The position numbers and the translations under genes were made by a program. Below, one piece after another: positions 53,386 to 63,667 of a DNA stretch of 64,000 bases. The number at the start of each line of letters is the position of its first letter. Positions within the stretch are counted from its first letter, which is position 1. Under the pieces are notes generated by a model. That model was given only the letters and a program-made list of their open reading frames with translations, had not been told where the DNA came from and searched no databases. Source of the stretch: Meconema thalassinum (lineage: Eukaryota; Arthropoda; Insecta; Orthoptera; Tettigoniidae); NCBI GenBank assembly GCA_946902985.2, contig OX336388.2, positions 125,713,894 to 125,777,893 of the forward strand, written 5' to 3'.

Positions 53386-54431
53386 CCGTATATACTCGAA
53401 TACCACCCGCACATTTTTAAACAAAATCGGACGTGAAAAATTGGGGTGCGGGTCTTATTTGAGTCATCCTGATTTTAAAGATTTAAATTGCCCGCCTCGC
53501 GCGATATCGGGTGTTGCGAGTATCCGCTAGATGGTGCTAGCCTTCTTCCGGCTATCACTTTGTTTTACCGTAAGCAGGCGGCGTCAATCAGTCTCGCGCG
53601 GGTCTCGCGCACGTTTTCCGAGTGTAAACATGAGTTATACGAAGCGTTTGCGGTCGTTTACTGTGAGTGAGAAGCTGAAAGTTGTGAGGGAAGCTGAAAT
53701 TATTGGAAATCGTGCCGGCGGTAGGAAATATGATATTGACGAGTCATGTATTCGAGAAGGGAGAAAGAAAAAAACGTGTTGCATTATTACGACGAAAGAG
53801 CTTGCTTGTTCTGGACAGTTACTGCGGCCATACAACAGACGCTGTGAAGAAATTCGTCAAGGATGGGAAAACCGACCTAGTAATCATCCCGGGTGGGATG
53901 ACGTCTATGCTACAGCCACTGGATGTCTGCGTGAACCGACCGTTCAAAGCAGCCTTGAAACAGCTGTATACGGAGTGGATGGCGGCCGATAAGCACACAC
54001 TGACCCCAACTGGTCGTATTCAGAGCCCGGAAGTTCAGCTGCTCTGTTTGTGGATTTTGACGGCATGGAATCGTATCTCGGGAGATCTCATACGGAAGAG
54101 CTTCAAGAAATGTAGTATTTCCAATGCTATGGATGGCAGTGATGACGACATTTTGTGGGAAAGTGATGGTGAAAAAAGTTCCGAAGTTGGTACTTCTGAT
54201 GACGATGAATGAAGTGTTTGTGTCTTTTATTTGTACTTTTAATTGTTTCTGTGTGTTATTTTAGGACGACTTCAGAACTGTTGGAAACTATTTTGTAGAA
54301 ATGCTACTCTGTTTATTTAGTAAAGATTGTAAATAGTTTCGAGTATTTTTTTTTATTTTTATTTTTATTTTGTTCTTCAAAATCCGGGTGCGGGTCTTAT
54401 TCAGGGGCAGGTCGTATTCGAGTAAATACGG
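53386..54431 (+). mobile_element. pogo/Tigger-like element, internally deleted
   Basis: TA at 53384-53385 and 54432-54433 flank terminal repeats CCGTATATACTCGAATACCA and the inverse of CCGTATTTACTCGAATACGA, each followed by a GACCCGCACC-type block. It encodes a shortened pogo-type transposase. Confidence 0.85.
53631..54212 (+). pseudogene. pogo/Tigger-like transposase with central deletion
   Basis: The N-terminus from ATG 53631, MSYTKRLRSFTVSEKLKVVR then RAGGRKYDIDESCIREGRKK, is the helix-turn-helix (CENP-B/Psq type). After the IREGRKKK stretch (~53770) the frame shifts to SLLVLDSYCGHTTDAVKKF (second catalytic D), IIPGGMTSMLQPLDVCVNRP (third D), LKQLYTEWMAADKHTLTP and an acidic C-terminus, SDDDILWESDGEKSSEVGT. 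The first half of the DDE domain, with the first D, is deleted. Non-functional. Confidence 0.82.
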
Positions 54432-54829
54432 TAACTTGATTCTAAACGCCTTTCCAATATTTTTCTTTTCCACACCTTGCGTCTGCGCTTTTCTCTAATT
54501 TTGTACTCACTAAAATAATGAAAGATGCAGCTGTCAGTACTTCTTTCTTCCTGACCCTATCCATTATAACCTCACAAACAGTTTATTTAATGTTGAAGAA
54601 GTTTGTTAACAAATGTTTAGTAAACATGTTGAGAAATGTTTTCATTAACATTGTTCATTAACTTTGGTGTGGACTAGCCTTAAGACAGATATGCACGATG
54701 TTGGCTTACAACCTGCAGATTTCAACGACAAGAAAAAGTGGAGATGTAGTAGAGCAGCTGACCCCGTACTGGGATAAACGCTAGGAAAGAAGAAGACTTT
54801 AGTTTGTTGAAGGTCTCAAAATTATACAG

Positions 54830-55612
54830 GGTGTTTCTTAATTACCACTACATACTTAAAGGGCTTGTAGTGGGAACCAAGACGGTTAAGTTTAGCATAG
54901 GAACTTGTGTCCGGAAACGTACTGTCTTCTCGCTACCCGCAAAAAAAACCACCGCGGCACACGTTCTAATCTCCCGCATCTTCAGCGCCACTGACTAGAG
55001 TATGTACGTCATTGAACGATCACCTGATGACCCATATCCTCTACCTTCTTCCGCGAAATCTCACGGGTGCTGAGTACATAATATTCCTTGAAGACGTACT
55101 GCATGAGTTCTTAGAGACGATGTGCCACTGCATGAGCGTCAAATCATGTGGATTCAGCACGATGGCGCACCACCTTATTTATCACTTGCGGTACGAGATC
55201 ATCTGCACCACAGATTTGGGCAACAGTGGATAGGTTGTAGTGGCCCGATTGCTTGGCCAGAACATTTCACCCGACGTGACACTGCTTGACTGTGGGGTCA
55301 CATGAAAATCTTGATTTACGAGACCCCTGTGGAATCAGAGGAAGACCTACTGCCGCGGGTTATGGCTAGGGCGGTTGTTGGAGGACCAGGGATTGGTGAT
55401 CGTGTTTACCAGAACATGGTACGGAGATACCGTGTCTGTGTTCATGTCGATGGTCGTTACATTGAGCCCCACCTGTAATTGGACACAGACGACAAGCAGC
55501 AGTCGGACAGAGCACCGAAAATGCGGGAGATTTGAATGTGTGCTAAAGTGTTTTTTTGTGGGTAGCAGGAAGATGGTACGTTTCCGGACACTTGTTCCTA
55601 TGCTAAACTTAA
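54830..55612 (+). pseudogene. Mariner-type transposon with decayed transposase
   Basis: It starts CAGGGTGTTTCTTAATTACC, the same start class as 7443. An inverted segment TTTAGCATAGGAACTTGTGT (54891) and its reverse complement at about 55585-55610 mark inner terminal repeats. Transposase pieces are MWIQHDGAPPYLSLAVRDHL (second catalytic D), WIGCSGPIAWPEHFTRRD, LIYETPVESEEDLLPRVMAR and GDRVYQNMVRRYRVCVHVDG. Stops and frameshifts are frequent and the outer right repeat is missing beside the SINE. Confidence 0.7.
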
Positions 55613-55616
55613 ACAC

Positions 55617-55813
55617 AGCGACTTCGGTGGCGCAGTTGGTAGCATGCTGAGCTTCTATGCCGAAGATCGCGGGTTCAAACTCGGCCGAAGTCGTCGGATT
55701 TTTTAAGAGCGTTAACATCCCTCAGTATGCTTTCCTTCGGAGGGGAAGTAAAGCCGGCGGGCCCATGTCATAGATTTATGGCATGTTAAAGAACCTTCCA
55801 CTAATTACACTTT
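55617..55813 (+). mobile_element. SINE family A, 5' half, interrupted
   Basis: Head GACTTCGGTGGCGCAGTTGG with A and B boxes (GGGTTCAAAC) through CATGTTAAAGAACCTTCCAC and TAATTACAC, where the LINE begins. The 3' half resumes at 61163. Confidence 0.75.
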
Positions 55814-56151
55814 ATGGGATGTTCAAAAGTAAGAGAAGAGGTCTGCGAGAGGATGTGGTAATGATGGACAAAAACGGAAATGAGATACACAACAAAGTAA
55901 CACTCAAGACAGTGTGGAAAGAGTACTTTGAGGATTTGCTGAATCCAAATGGTCATAGGGAGGAAGACAATGTATTGGAAGATGGAGAAGGCAGCAGGGG
56001 AGGTTGGGAAACAGTGGCTGTACCGTGTGATGAGGGTGATATGGAAGGAGAAAAAGACTCCAGAAGATTGGAAGAAAGGATTAATTGTCCCAATATTTAA
56101 GAAAGGAAGCAGAAAGGAGTGCAGAAATTACAGGGGAGTCACACTCATACT
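55814..56151 (+). pseudogene. LINE family 1, upstream part before the hAT insertion
   Basis: Frames give FKSKRRGLREDVVMMDKNGN, LKTVWKEYFEDLLNPNGHRE, WLYRVMRVIWKEKKTPEDWK and LIVPIFKKGSRKECRNYRGV with TLI, the region just before RT motif A. One frameshift falls at about 55985. The last codons run into the hAT target duplication CTCATACT (56144-56151); joined to 59893 the reading frame continues LHCAKIYEKILE. Confidence 0.85.
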
Positions 56152-57131
56152 TGGTGATGTAAAATACCCAGGTATTTATAAACCAGGGTAAATACCCAGG
56201 GTATATACCTGGGTAAATACCCAATTTGGGTAAATACCCGGGTATTATAGATTTTTCATTAAAAATCCTGTGTCGTGGTAAGTTGAACCTTAAAAAAGGG
56301 TAGCCTACCGGTATGCAAACTATTCTACATTAACTTTTTAGAAATGTAACAACATTAGATAGTTAATAAAATAAAATTTAATTAGAATTGGGACTTAAAA
56401 CAGAATTAGAATTGGGAATTAGATCAGGAGATAAAACTCAATAGTTATAACCTGAAATACTCAGGGTTAGAATTGAACTAAGATTTTTTGCAAACATTGA
56501 GATAAAAGTTGGGGGAAATTCATTCAGAGCATTGGCCAAGTTCTACAAAAGGTGTAATGTACAGTTTTTTAGAACAGTTTGTAGTATCATTTCTACTTAG
56601 TATAAAACAAAGTCCCCGATTCTTGGATGTCACGGGTAGTCTCAAGAACCTCTGGATAGATTTTGATGCGGTTTTCACAATTCTGTAAAGGATATCTCGA
56701 GGACGATTTCTGTAGAAAATAATTTATTTATGATCAAGGGAAGCAGAGCAGTATCGATTTCAGTGAAAAAATAAACAAAAAAACCTGGCATCCGAGCGCT
56801 TTGTAAGTTTATTTTGGGCAAACCGTTAAACATTTCTAAATACTATGAGTGTAAGAATTGTTCAGCATGAAAAGTTCTACATAAAATCCAGGAGAGCATA
56901 CCTCTATCTTCAATACATCGCCCACTATAAGTATTTTTAAGTTTTCATTTCTTCCAACCATGTACATTCTAATATTGAGGTGACAGTTTACGAGCTAGCT
57001 AAGGGCGAGTCTTATCACCCCTGTTACAGCATAACTAGCGGGCGAACCTATTACCCTAGATACAGCCAGCAGCAAACCGTTGAGTCGTGTTGAGTTAAGA
57101 CTTCAGAGAAGGCTGGTTGTGTTTGGAGTTA

Positions 57132-57367
57132 CCCTGGAAGTTCAACTCGGTTTTTCTTCATTTCGCCTGTGAACTTTCTGTTCCGCAAAATACACAGTCA
57201 AGTTAAGATTGGACGGAAGAGAGATTTGTGTTTCATGCAACTCGCCATTCCCTGGAAGTGCAACTCGGCTTATCTTCGTTTCGTCTGTGAACTTTTCGTT
57301 CCGCAAAATACACAGTCAATTTAAGATTGGACGGAAGGGGGATTTGTGTTTCATGCACCTCGCCATT
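57132..57367. repeat. 118-bp tandem duplication
   Basis: CCCTGGAAGTTCAACTCGGT at 57132 and CCCTGGAAGTGCAACTCGGC at 57250 begin two units with the same content (TTCCGCAAAATACACAGTCA, GATTTGTGTTTCATGCA). Confidence 0.85.
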
Positions 57368-57430
57368 CTTAAATTATGTCTGACAAGAATTCGTTATAAT
57401 TAATAGTCCAGTCACTGATGTTAAGCCATC

Positions 57431-58939
57431 ATGCCGAGATGTGAAACGGATATAGGTCATAGTTCATTGACATCGACCAAAAAAAAGTGCTTATCACGTA
57501 ACAATGAAACAGAGCAACAAATAATTTCTAGATTGCCACAAGAGAAAGAAAGACTTCGTTCTCGGCACCTTCAAACCGTTGATCAAGAAGAACACCGTCT
57601 GAACCCCGATCAGAAACAAGCTTATAACACTAAGAGGGAAGGTAACATATTTTTTCTCGATGCCCCTGTAGGCACAGGCAAAACGTTCTTGATTAATGTG
57701 TTGCTCGCCAAAGTGAGGTCTGGTGGTAATATTGCTCTTGCCGTCGCATCATCTGGAATTGCAGCCACTCTTTTGGAAGGAGGAAGAACAGCACATGCAA
57801 CATTTAAACTTACTTTGAAAGTCAGCAGTAATGATGGAAATGTATGTAATATTTCAAAACAAAGTAACACTGCCAGTTTAATCCAAAATTGTTCTTTAGT
57901 TGTATGGGATGAGGCTACAATGTCGCACAAAACTTCCGTTGAAGCTGTAGACAGGACCTTGCGTGATCTAAGGAATCGGAACACGCCTATAGGTGGCTGC
58001 ACAGTTTTGTTCGCCGGAGATTTTCATCAAATCTTACCAGTTGTTACCAGAGGAACGAGAGCCGACGAAGTGAACGCTTCATTAAAAATATCTTACATCT
58101 GGCCAGATATAACAAATTGGCACTCAAAACTAACAAGAGAGTAGGCTACTCTTATCTTCAGAAGATAATAGTTTGTTTGCTAATTTGTTACTTAGTCAGA
58201 AATGGAGATTTACCGGCCATTGGCGGGAAAATTACCCTGTGACGATTTCTGTGTTTTAGTAAGCAGTATTCAAGAATTGATTGATAGCGTTTATCCTCTA
58301 ATCCATGGCCTATCTAACAAGTCTCACTCATGGTTTAAAGAAAGAGCAATATTATCGCGGACAAACGAACAAGTTGTGAAAACTAATGACTTGGTGTTCT
58401 CCAAATTCACTGCCCAGGCTCAAGTATATTACTCAGGAGACGCAGTAGTCGATAGTGAAGAAGCTGTTCATTATCCTACAGAATTCCTAAATTCTTTATT
58501 TCCTTCTGGCTTGCCACCACACAAGCTTATTTTAAAAGTAGGAGTGCCTATTATATTGCTACGTAATTTACAACCACCAAAGTTATGCAATGGGACATGA
58601 TTGGTAGTGAAAACTTTGAAAAACTGTTTCATTGAATCAACTATCTTAACTAGCTGTGGTACAGGAGAAACGATCTTAATACCCAGAATCCCTATGATTC
58701 CATCACATTTGCCTTATCGTTTCAAACGAGTACAATTTCCAGTAAGAGTCTGCTTTGGCATGACTATAAACAAAGCACAGGATCAGACACTTAGCGTGAC
58801 TGGAGTTGATCTTAATGGAGAATGTTTTTCTCATGGACAGCTTCACGTGGCTCTATCGCTAGTTACATCAAACCGAAATCTTTTCGTGTTCACTGCTGGA
58901 GGGAAAACGACTAATGTCGTATACAAGGAAATCTTATAA
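57431..58939 (+). pseudogene. Helitron-type PIF1-like helicase, C-terminal part
   Basis: This is the helicase portion of the Helitron Rep-Hel protein, which unwinds DNA during rolling-circle transposition. From ATG 57431: LNPDQKQAYNTKREGNIFFL, Walker A APVGTGKTFLIN (about 57662), VASSGIAATLLEGGRTAHAT, Walker B LVVWDEATMSHK (about 57900) and TVLFAGDFHQILPVVTRGT. After a stop at 58142 with lost sequence: PPHKLILKVGVPIILLRNLQ, KLCNGT, a stop at 58598, then PYRFKRVQFPVRVCFGMTIN, KAQDQTLSVTGVDL and FSHGQLHVALSLVTSNRNLF, the C-terminal helicase motifs. The N-terminal Rep nuclease is absent. Two stops and a deletion make it non-functional. Confidence 0.88.
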
Positions 58940-59011
58940 GATCTCCGTTAGAAGTAGCCTATCACCTTGCATTCATAACTGTTCCCGGGCGAAGCTGGGA
59001 TGGGTTGCTAG
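58940..59011 (+). mobile_element. Helitron 3' terminus
   Basis: Seventy base pairs after the helicase stop, CCCGGGCGAAGCTGGGATGG then GTTGCTAG, followed by T, gives the CTAG end of a Helitron. The 5' end lies somewhere between 56152 and 57430 and was not recognised. Confidence 0.6.
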
Positions 59012-59892
59012 TTCATATATAAAATAAAGAATCAAATAACCAAAAAGGCTAGTAAATAGTAAATAGAAAATCAAACAAAGAATAGAAAATGGGAGGGAAG
59101 TACAGTTTCAGTTTGAATTCTGGGTAGGATGAGCTGAGCAGTGTTGCCAACCCATTTGCTTGCTGGCATACAGTACATCTTCAACCAATATAGAGCCCAC
59201 ATACTAAAAAAACTTCCGGACATGCATTTGTATTACCGTATTTAGAGTATGATTTAAAAAAATTAATATTTCTTTAATATTTCAAATTGAATGAAAAATT
59301 ACTTAAAAGCACTTTTACTAAGCATTTTTTTTTTCAAATGTCCTTTCTATTGAATATATTTTATTACCTTTTGAGTTTTTGGCATAGACTTTCAATTAAT
59401 ATGCAAATAGCCTACTCTTATTACTACAAAAGTAGCTTTTCCCTCCCACATATTTGTTGCTCATTTCCAGTATCGTAATAAAACTCGACCCTCTCAATAT
59501 CTTGGTATTTATTAAAAATTTAAAACACAAAACAACCAAAAGGTTTTATTCAATATTTTACTTTAGTTTAAGGAGAAAAAAACAATTAAAGACAAGGTTA
59601 CAGTGTCAAAACATAACATATAAATACCTGGACATCCATTTTCCTTTTCTTTATAGTTTTGAAGGATCAATATTGTTCCTGATTTCAATTTAAGGCATCA
59701 AATACCTGTGTTTCATTCCTTGTTTGTCCAACACTTCATCAACACCTCAAAAAGTGTTGTACAAAGCTCAAAAACTGAAAATACCCTAATTTTGGGTATT
59801 TAAAAGACCACTGGGTAAATACCCAGGTAAATACCCAATTTATACTTACCTTCCCACTGGGTATTTACCCATCCCACATCACTACTCATACT

Positions 59893-61162
59893 TCACTGTG
59901 CCAAGATATATGAAAAGATATTAGAAAGTAGAATACGAGCCAAAGTGGAGAGAAAATTGAGAGAGGAGCAGTATGGATTCAGACCTGGGAGATCAACAGT
60001 GGATCTTATATTTTCAGTGAGACAGCTCCAGGAACACCACTACGAATTTGGAGAGGATCTGTTGATGGCCTTCCTGGATGTCGAAAAGGCCTATGATAGT
60101 GTGTGTAGGGAGAAGGTTTGGCAAGAAATGGAAAACATGGGAGTGGAAAAAGGGACTGTAGGCAGAGTGAAGGAGATGTATTGTGGAAGTGTGAGTAGTG
60201 TGAACGTTGGAGAGGAAGGAACAGACTGGTTCAGACAAATGAGTGGCCTGAAACAGGGTAGTGCGCTGTCACCCCTTCTCTTTATTGTGGTTATGGACGA
60301 GGTAATGACACGGATAGCAGGGAAGATAGGAGAAGATAGGATGAAAGCAATGGTGTTTGCAGATGATCTCATGGTCTGGGGAAACAAGGAGGAGGAAATT
60401 CAGGAGCAACTGAAGGCTTGGGAAGAAACAGTGGGAGAGTACGGACGGAAGTTCAACATCAGTAAATGTGAGATCCTGTTAACGACCAGGAAAAAGGACA
60501 GACCAATGAGTGGGATAACACTTGGAGGTGGACAGCTGAAGAAGGTGGAAAGTTTCAAGTTCTTGGGAAGTATAGTGGAGGAAAATGGGAGAAATGACAA
60601 AGAGATTATGGAACGTGGCAGACAGGCAGAAGCATTTCTGAGAAGCATTAGGAGCTTAGTGTGGAATGTCCCACAAAAAAGCAAGGAAGTGTTATACAGA
60701 CGCTACTATATCCCGATACTGACCTATGCATCAGAAACGTAGATAATGAAGAAAAGAGACATAAGCAGAATACAGGCAGGTAAAATGAAGTTCCTGCGAA
60801 GTAGGATCGGAATAACAAGAAGAGACAGGGTGAGGAATGAAAAGGTCAGGGAAATGGTGAAAGAGGAGCCCTTGCAAGGTAGGATTGAGACATCAAGACA
60901 GAGGTGGTATGGACACTTAAAGAGAATGGATGAGAGGAAGATTCCCCAAGAGGATACTTGAGATGCAGATGCAGAAGAAACTACCAAGGGGAAGACCAAG
61001 AGTTAGTTGGCTGAAGGGAGTGGAGGAATGTGTCAAGAAGAGAGGCGAGGACTGGACCAGAGTGACAGCGGAGAGGTGGTGGGTAGAAAGGACTAAGTGG
61101 CGAGGCTTATGTTCCAAACAGACCCAGCCGGGGGCTGGAAACTGTACAAGATGATGACGAAG
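59893..61162 (+). pseudogene. LINE family 1, RT domain and tail after the hAT insertion
   Basis: The frame resumes KIYEKILESRIRAKVERKL, then EEQYGFRPGRSTVDLIFSVR, LLMAFLDVEKAYDSVCREKV (motif A), MSGLKQGSALSPLLFIVVMD (B), MKAMVFADDLMVWGNKEEE (C, catalytic FADD intact), SFKFLGSIVEENGRNDKEIM and ILTYASET, stop at 60739. The tail follows: AGKMKFLRSRIGITRRDRVR, RQRWYGHLKRMDERKIPQED, a frameshift, and SWLKGVEECVKKRGEDWTRV to AGNCTR, stop. It ends in GATGATGACGAAG. It is the least degraded RT here: one stop and one or two frameshifts. Confidence 0.92.
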
Positions 61163-61456
61163 AATGTAAACAACGCTCTTAGGTTTCTATGTTCGTTGCC
61201 AAGAGCCGATTGTGGTGGCGTCTAGTAGCTAAGTTCTGAACTAGGCCTAGTAGTCGTTGACGGTGGCATTTGGCGGCAAAAGTAGGAACTATTTGAAAAT
61301 TCAAACTTGCAGTCCTTACTTGAATTAAAAAACATACACACACACTAATACAGCCATCACAATTAACACCGTTTATCAGACAGATTCTACACACACCCAA
61401 AGTACATGGGGCTACATGACCACGTTGTCGCAGCCCCTAAACTGAGAAACCAAACC
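61163..61456 (+). mobile_element. SINE family A, 3' half, after the LINE
   Basis: From AATGTAAACAACGCTCTTAG through CTAGGCCTAGTAGTCGTTGA to GCAGCCCCTAAACTGAGAAA. It is the complement of 55617-55813 apart from about 30 bp missing at the junction. Confidence 0.75.
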
Positions 61457-61568
61457 ACCCAACACTAAATGCCATTCCATAATTCTCAATTGTTTTCGAC
61501 AATACGTCCAGTTATTCTTTGACTTGGACCAATATATCAACATTAAGTAGCTTAAATGATGATGATGA

Positions 61569-61990
61569 TAATTTTTTTTAAGGGGCCTAACATATAGGTT
61601 ATCGGCCCCTAATGGTTTGGGTGATAGTGAGATATGAGATGAGAATGAAAACTATAACTAATACTAACTAAAAACTTACATCTAGAAGAATAAATGGTAA
61701 ACAAATAAAGGATAAGGCAAATAAAGGACAGGAAGAAAAAAGAAATGCACTCAACCCTCGAAGAATGAGGATTGAGGGACTTGGAAGGAATGAGAGCCAT
61801 GAAAGGCAGATAGGAAAGGGAAAGAGGAGAGGGCCCGCCCCAAGGTCAGAGGGAAAGGGGGACAAAACGGACCCAGCTCAGGAATCCCTCGGGGTCGCCA
61901 ACTACCAAACTTGCCAGCCGTGAGCCCTTGAGGGTGTAGCACTATCCAGGGTGCACCAGAAGTGGTGGGGCAACATACACCCTGCCTCAT
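61569..61990. repeat. Dispersed repeat (family E), copy 2
   Basis: Begins TTTTTTTTAAGGGGCCTAAC with TATCGGCCCCT; shares CAACCCTCGAAGAATGAGGA and GAAAGGCAGATAGGAAAGGG with 8574-8870; longer 3' end (CCAGGGTGCACCAGAAGTGG). Confidence 0.65.
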
Positions 61991-62739
61991 TGAGGGCTTA
62001 AAAATAAATAGCTTAAAGGTAAGCAGGAAGTGTAGGATCATCCAAAAATGCAACCATTCTTCCTTTCTGTTCTGTAAAGGTTTTGAAGGTACTGTACTTT
62101 CTTGATATTTTTAGGAAACGTTCAAGTGTCCTTAATTTAGATTTTTGATGAATTTCATTACAAGTTGAACAGAAATATTTTAATGAAATAATTAGGGTGA
62201 AAATATTTGAAAATAATTTTTTGAAAGTAAATGTACTTTTTCTCCAGACTGATTGCACAAATCTCAATGAAATTTTGCACACGTCTGAGATAATGCCTCG
62301 GAAATGTAATTGTTTAAGTACCTTTAAGTATTTTCCAGATTTGTATGAAATTAAACACTTCAAAAATATTTGAAATATTTACAAAAGTTGAAATAAAAAT
62401 TTGTATAATATTACCAGAACAAGATTCACAATGTTTTGTAGTTCCGAGACATAACCAATATCTGATGAATATATAGCAGAAAAATCAGTTTAATTGCTTC
62501 AGTAGGTAATGAGGAAAAGGCACATACTAATGTCAATGTTTTCGAAAATATTTCCTCTAATTATCTGCTGTTTATTTCATTTTTTTTCTGTTCAGCTTGT
62601 GGTAAAGAAATTAAAAGGAAGGCTACATTAAGGATGTATAAAAAGCTCCTGAGAATATCAAACCTTTCAGAGATACAACAGAAAGTAAGAATGGTTGCAT
62701 TTGGCGGTGATTCTACACTTCCTGGTTACTTTAAAACTA
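61991..62739. other. Unassigned AT-rich DNA
   Basis: No supported gene or element. One long minus-strand open frame (62013-62363) has no recognisable domain. Confidence 0.35.
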
Positions 62740-63667
62740 CTTCTTCTTGCCTCCGAATTTGGCCAGCTGTGAACCGCATGTAACTTTATGCTTTCTGGCC
62801 AGTAAGGGGCCATGAGGTGGTCAGGCTGTTGGCCTGTCACCAAGGTGGACCGGGTTCAATTCCCGGTCAATGCATGTGAGATTTTCGAAGTGAAATGCCA
62901 TGTCCTGTGGTTTGGATTCCACTTAAAAAGGAGGTCCCGTGGCTCATGATCGCATGATTAACGGTCACGTAAAACTAAAAGATTCCTTCCTTCTTTTCTG
63001 GCCAGTCTTCTTTTCTCTTCCCAGAACTTCTTCATTGTTCTCTCCTTAATTTTCTCTCCTCCTCAGGTATCACGGGTTTGGGCCTGTTCTTTTGTTGCTC
63101 TTCATGAAATGTGTGATTATATACTTGAGTTCTGAACTTCTTTCTGTTGAGGATCAATTCAGATGTAATTTAACCTCCTCCACCCATTTTGTAGTCGTCC
63201 TCAATTCAATTATATATTTAAAAGATTCTTTTAGTCAATCGTTTGTCGTCCATTCTTACTAGATGTTCGTAGAATTTCAGTCTTCGATTTCGCATTGTGT
63301 CCGTGATCTTTTCAGAATACTTGTAGAGATCCTCATTTTTCCTTTTTTTTTCCCATCTTTAGTCTGTGGTCTTCTGCGGTCTAAGAATTTTCCTCAAGAT
63401 TTTCCTATCCCTCTTTTCGATTTCTTGCAGTTCTCCTTTTTTAAAATTTAGAATAAGGCATTCTGAGCCATACAGTTTTACAACCACATTGACTTTGTAA
63501 GATATTGCCCGTTTATTGTACCGGTTCTGTGTTAGTCTGTAGGCCAGTTCCAGTTTTCTAGCTCTTTCCTTATAACCTCTTTGTCCAATCCATTGGGTTG
63601 GAACAGTTCTCCCAAATATTTAAACCTTTCTACTCTTCTAGTCTTCTTGTACTTCTCTCCCTTAAAA
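62740..63667 (-). pseudogene. LINE 3' tail, split by a SINE
   Basis: Minus strand from 63665: KGEKYKKTRRVERFKYLGEL, NGLDKEVIRKELENWNWPT, then decayed frames, MRNRRLKFYEHLVRMDDKRL and KWVEEVKLHLN, and a charged tail, RRRENIKERTMKKFWEREKK, like the LINE tail at 40857-41207. Several stops and frameshifts. The SINE at 62804-62994 cuts the tail near its end. Confidence 0.65.
62804..62994 (+). mobile_element. tRNA-derived SINE (family D)
   Basis: Head GGGGCCATGAGGTGGTCAGG with a tRNA-like B box CGGGTTCAATTCCCGG, body TGAAATGCCATGTCCTGTGG and GGAGGTCCCGTGGCTCATGA, tail (TTCC)n. Exact 12-bp target duplication TTTCTGGCCAGT at 62792-62803 and 62995-63006. Confidence 0.8.

Larger units (their letters stand above)
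53047..54679. mobile_element. TTAA-flanked foldback element containing a pogo derivative
   Basis: The ends AGGTACGTCCACACCAAGA and the inverse of GGCTAGTCCACACCAAAG are flanked by TTAA (53043-53046 and 54680-54683). Both arms are rich in GTTAATGAAC/GTTCATTAAC motifs. The left TTAA is also the right TTAA of the neighbouring piggyBac-like element. No transposase of its own was seen. TTAA targets occur in piggyBac and Kolobok groups. Confidence 0.7.
56152..59884. mobile_element. hAT-like element inserted in the LINE, carrying a Helitron
   Basis: The terminal repeats are TGGTGATGT and the inverse of TAGTGATGT, with an exact 8-bp duplication CTCATACT at 56144-56151 and 59885-59892. Both subterminal regions hold arrays of the near-palindrome GGGTAAATACCC. 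No hAT transposase is present. 56280-57130 and 59012-59760 are AT-rich and unassigned, apart from the Helitron helicase described separately. Confidence 0.9.

Noticed and set aside
55585..61500. Continuation of the mariner right terminal repeat after the SINE/LINE nest
   Set aside because: The expected inverse of GGGCTTGTAGTGGGAACC is not found after 61456, so I could not make the nest five levels deep.
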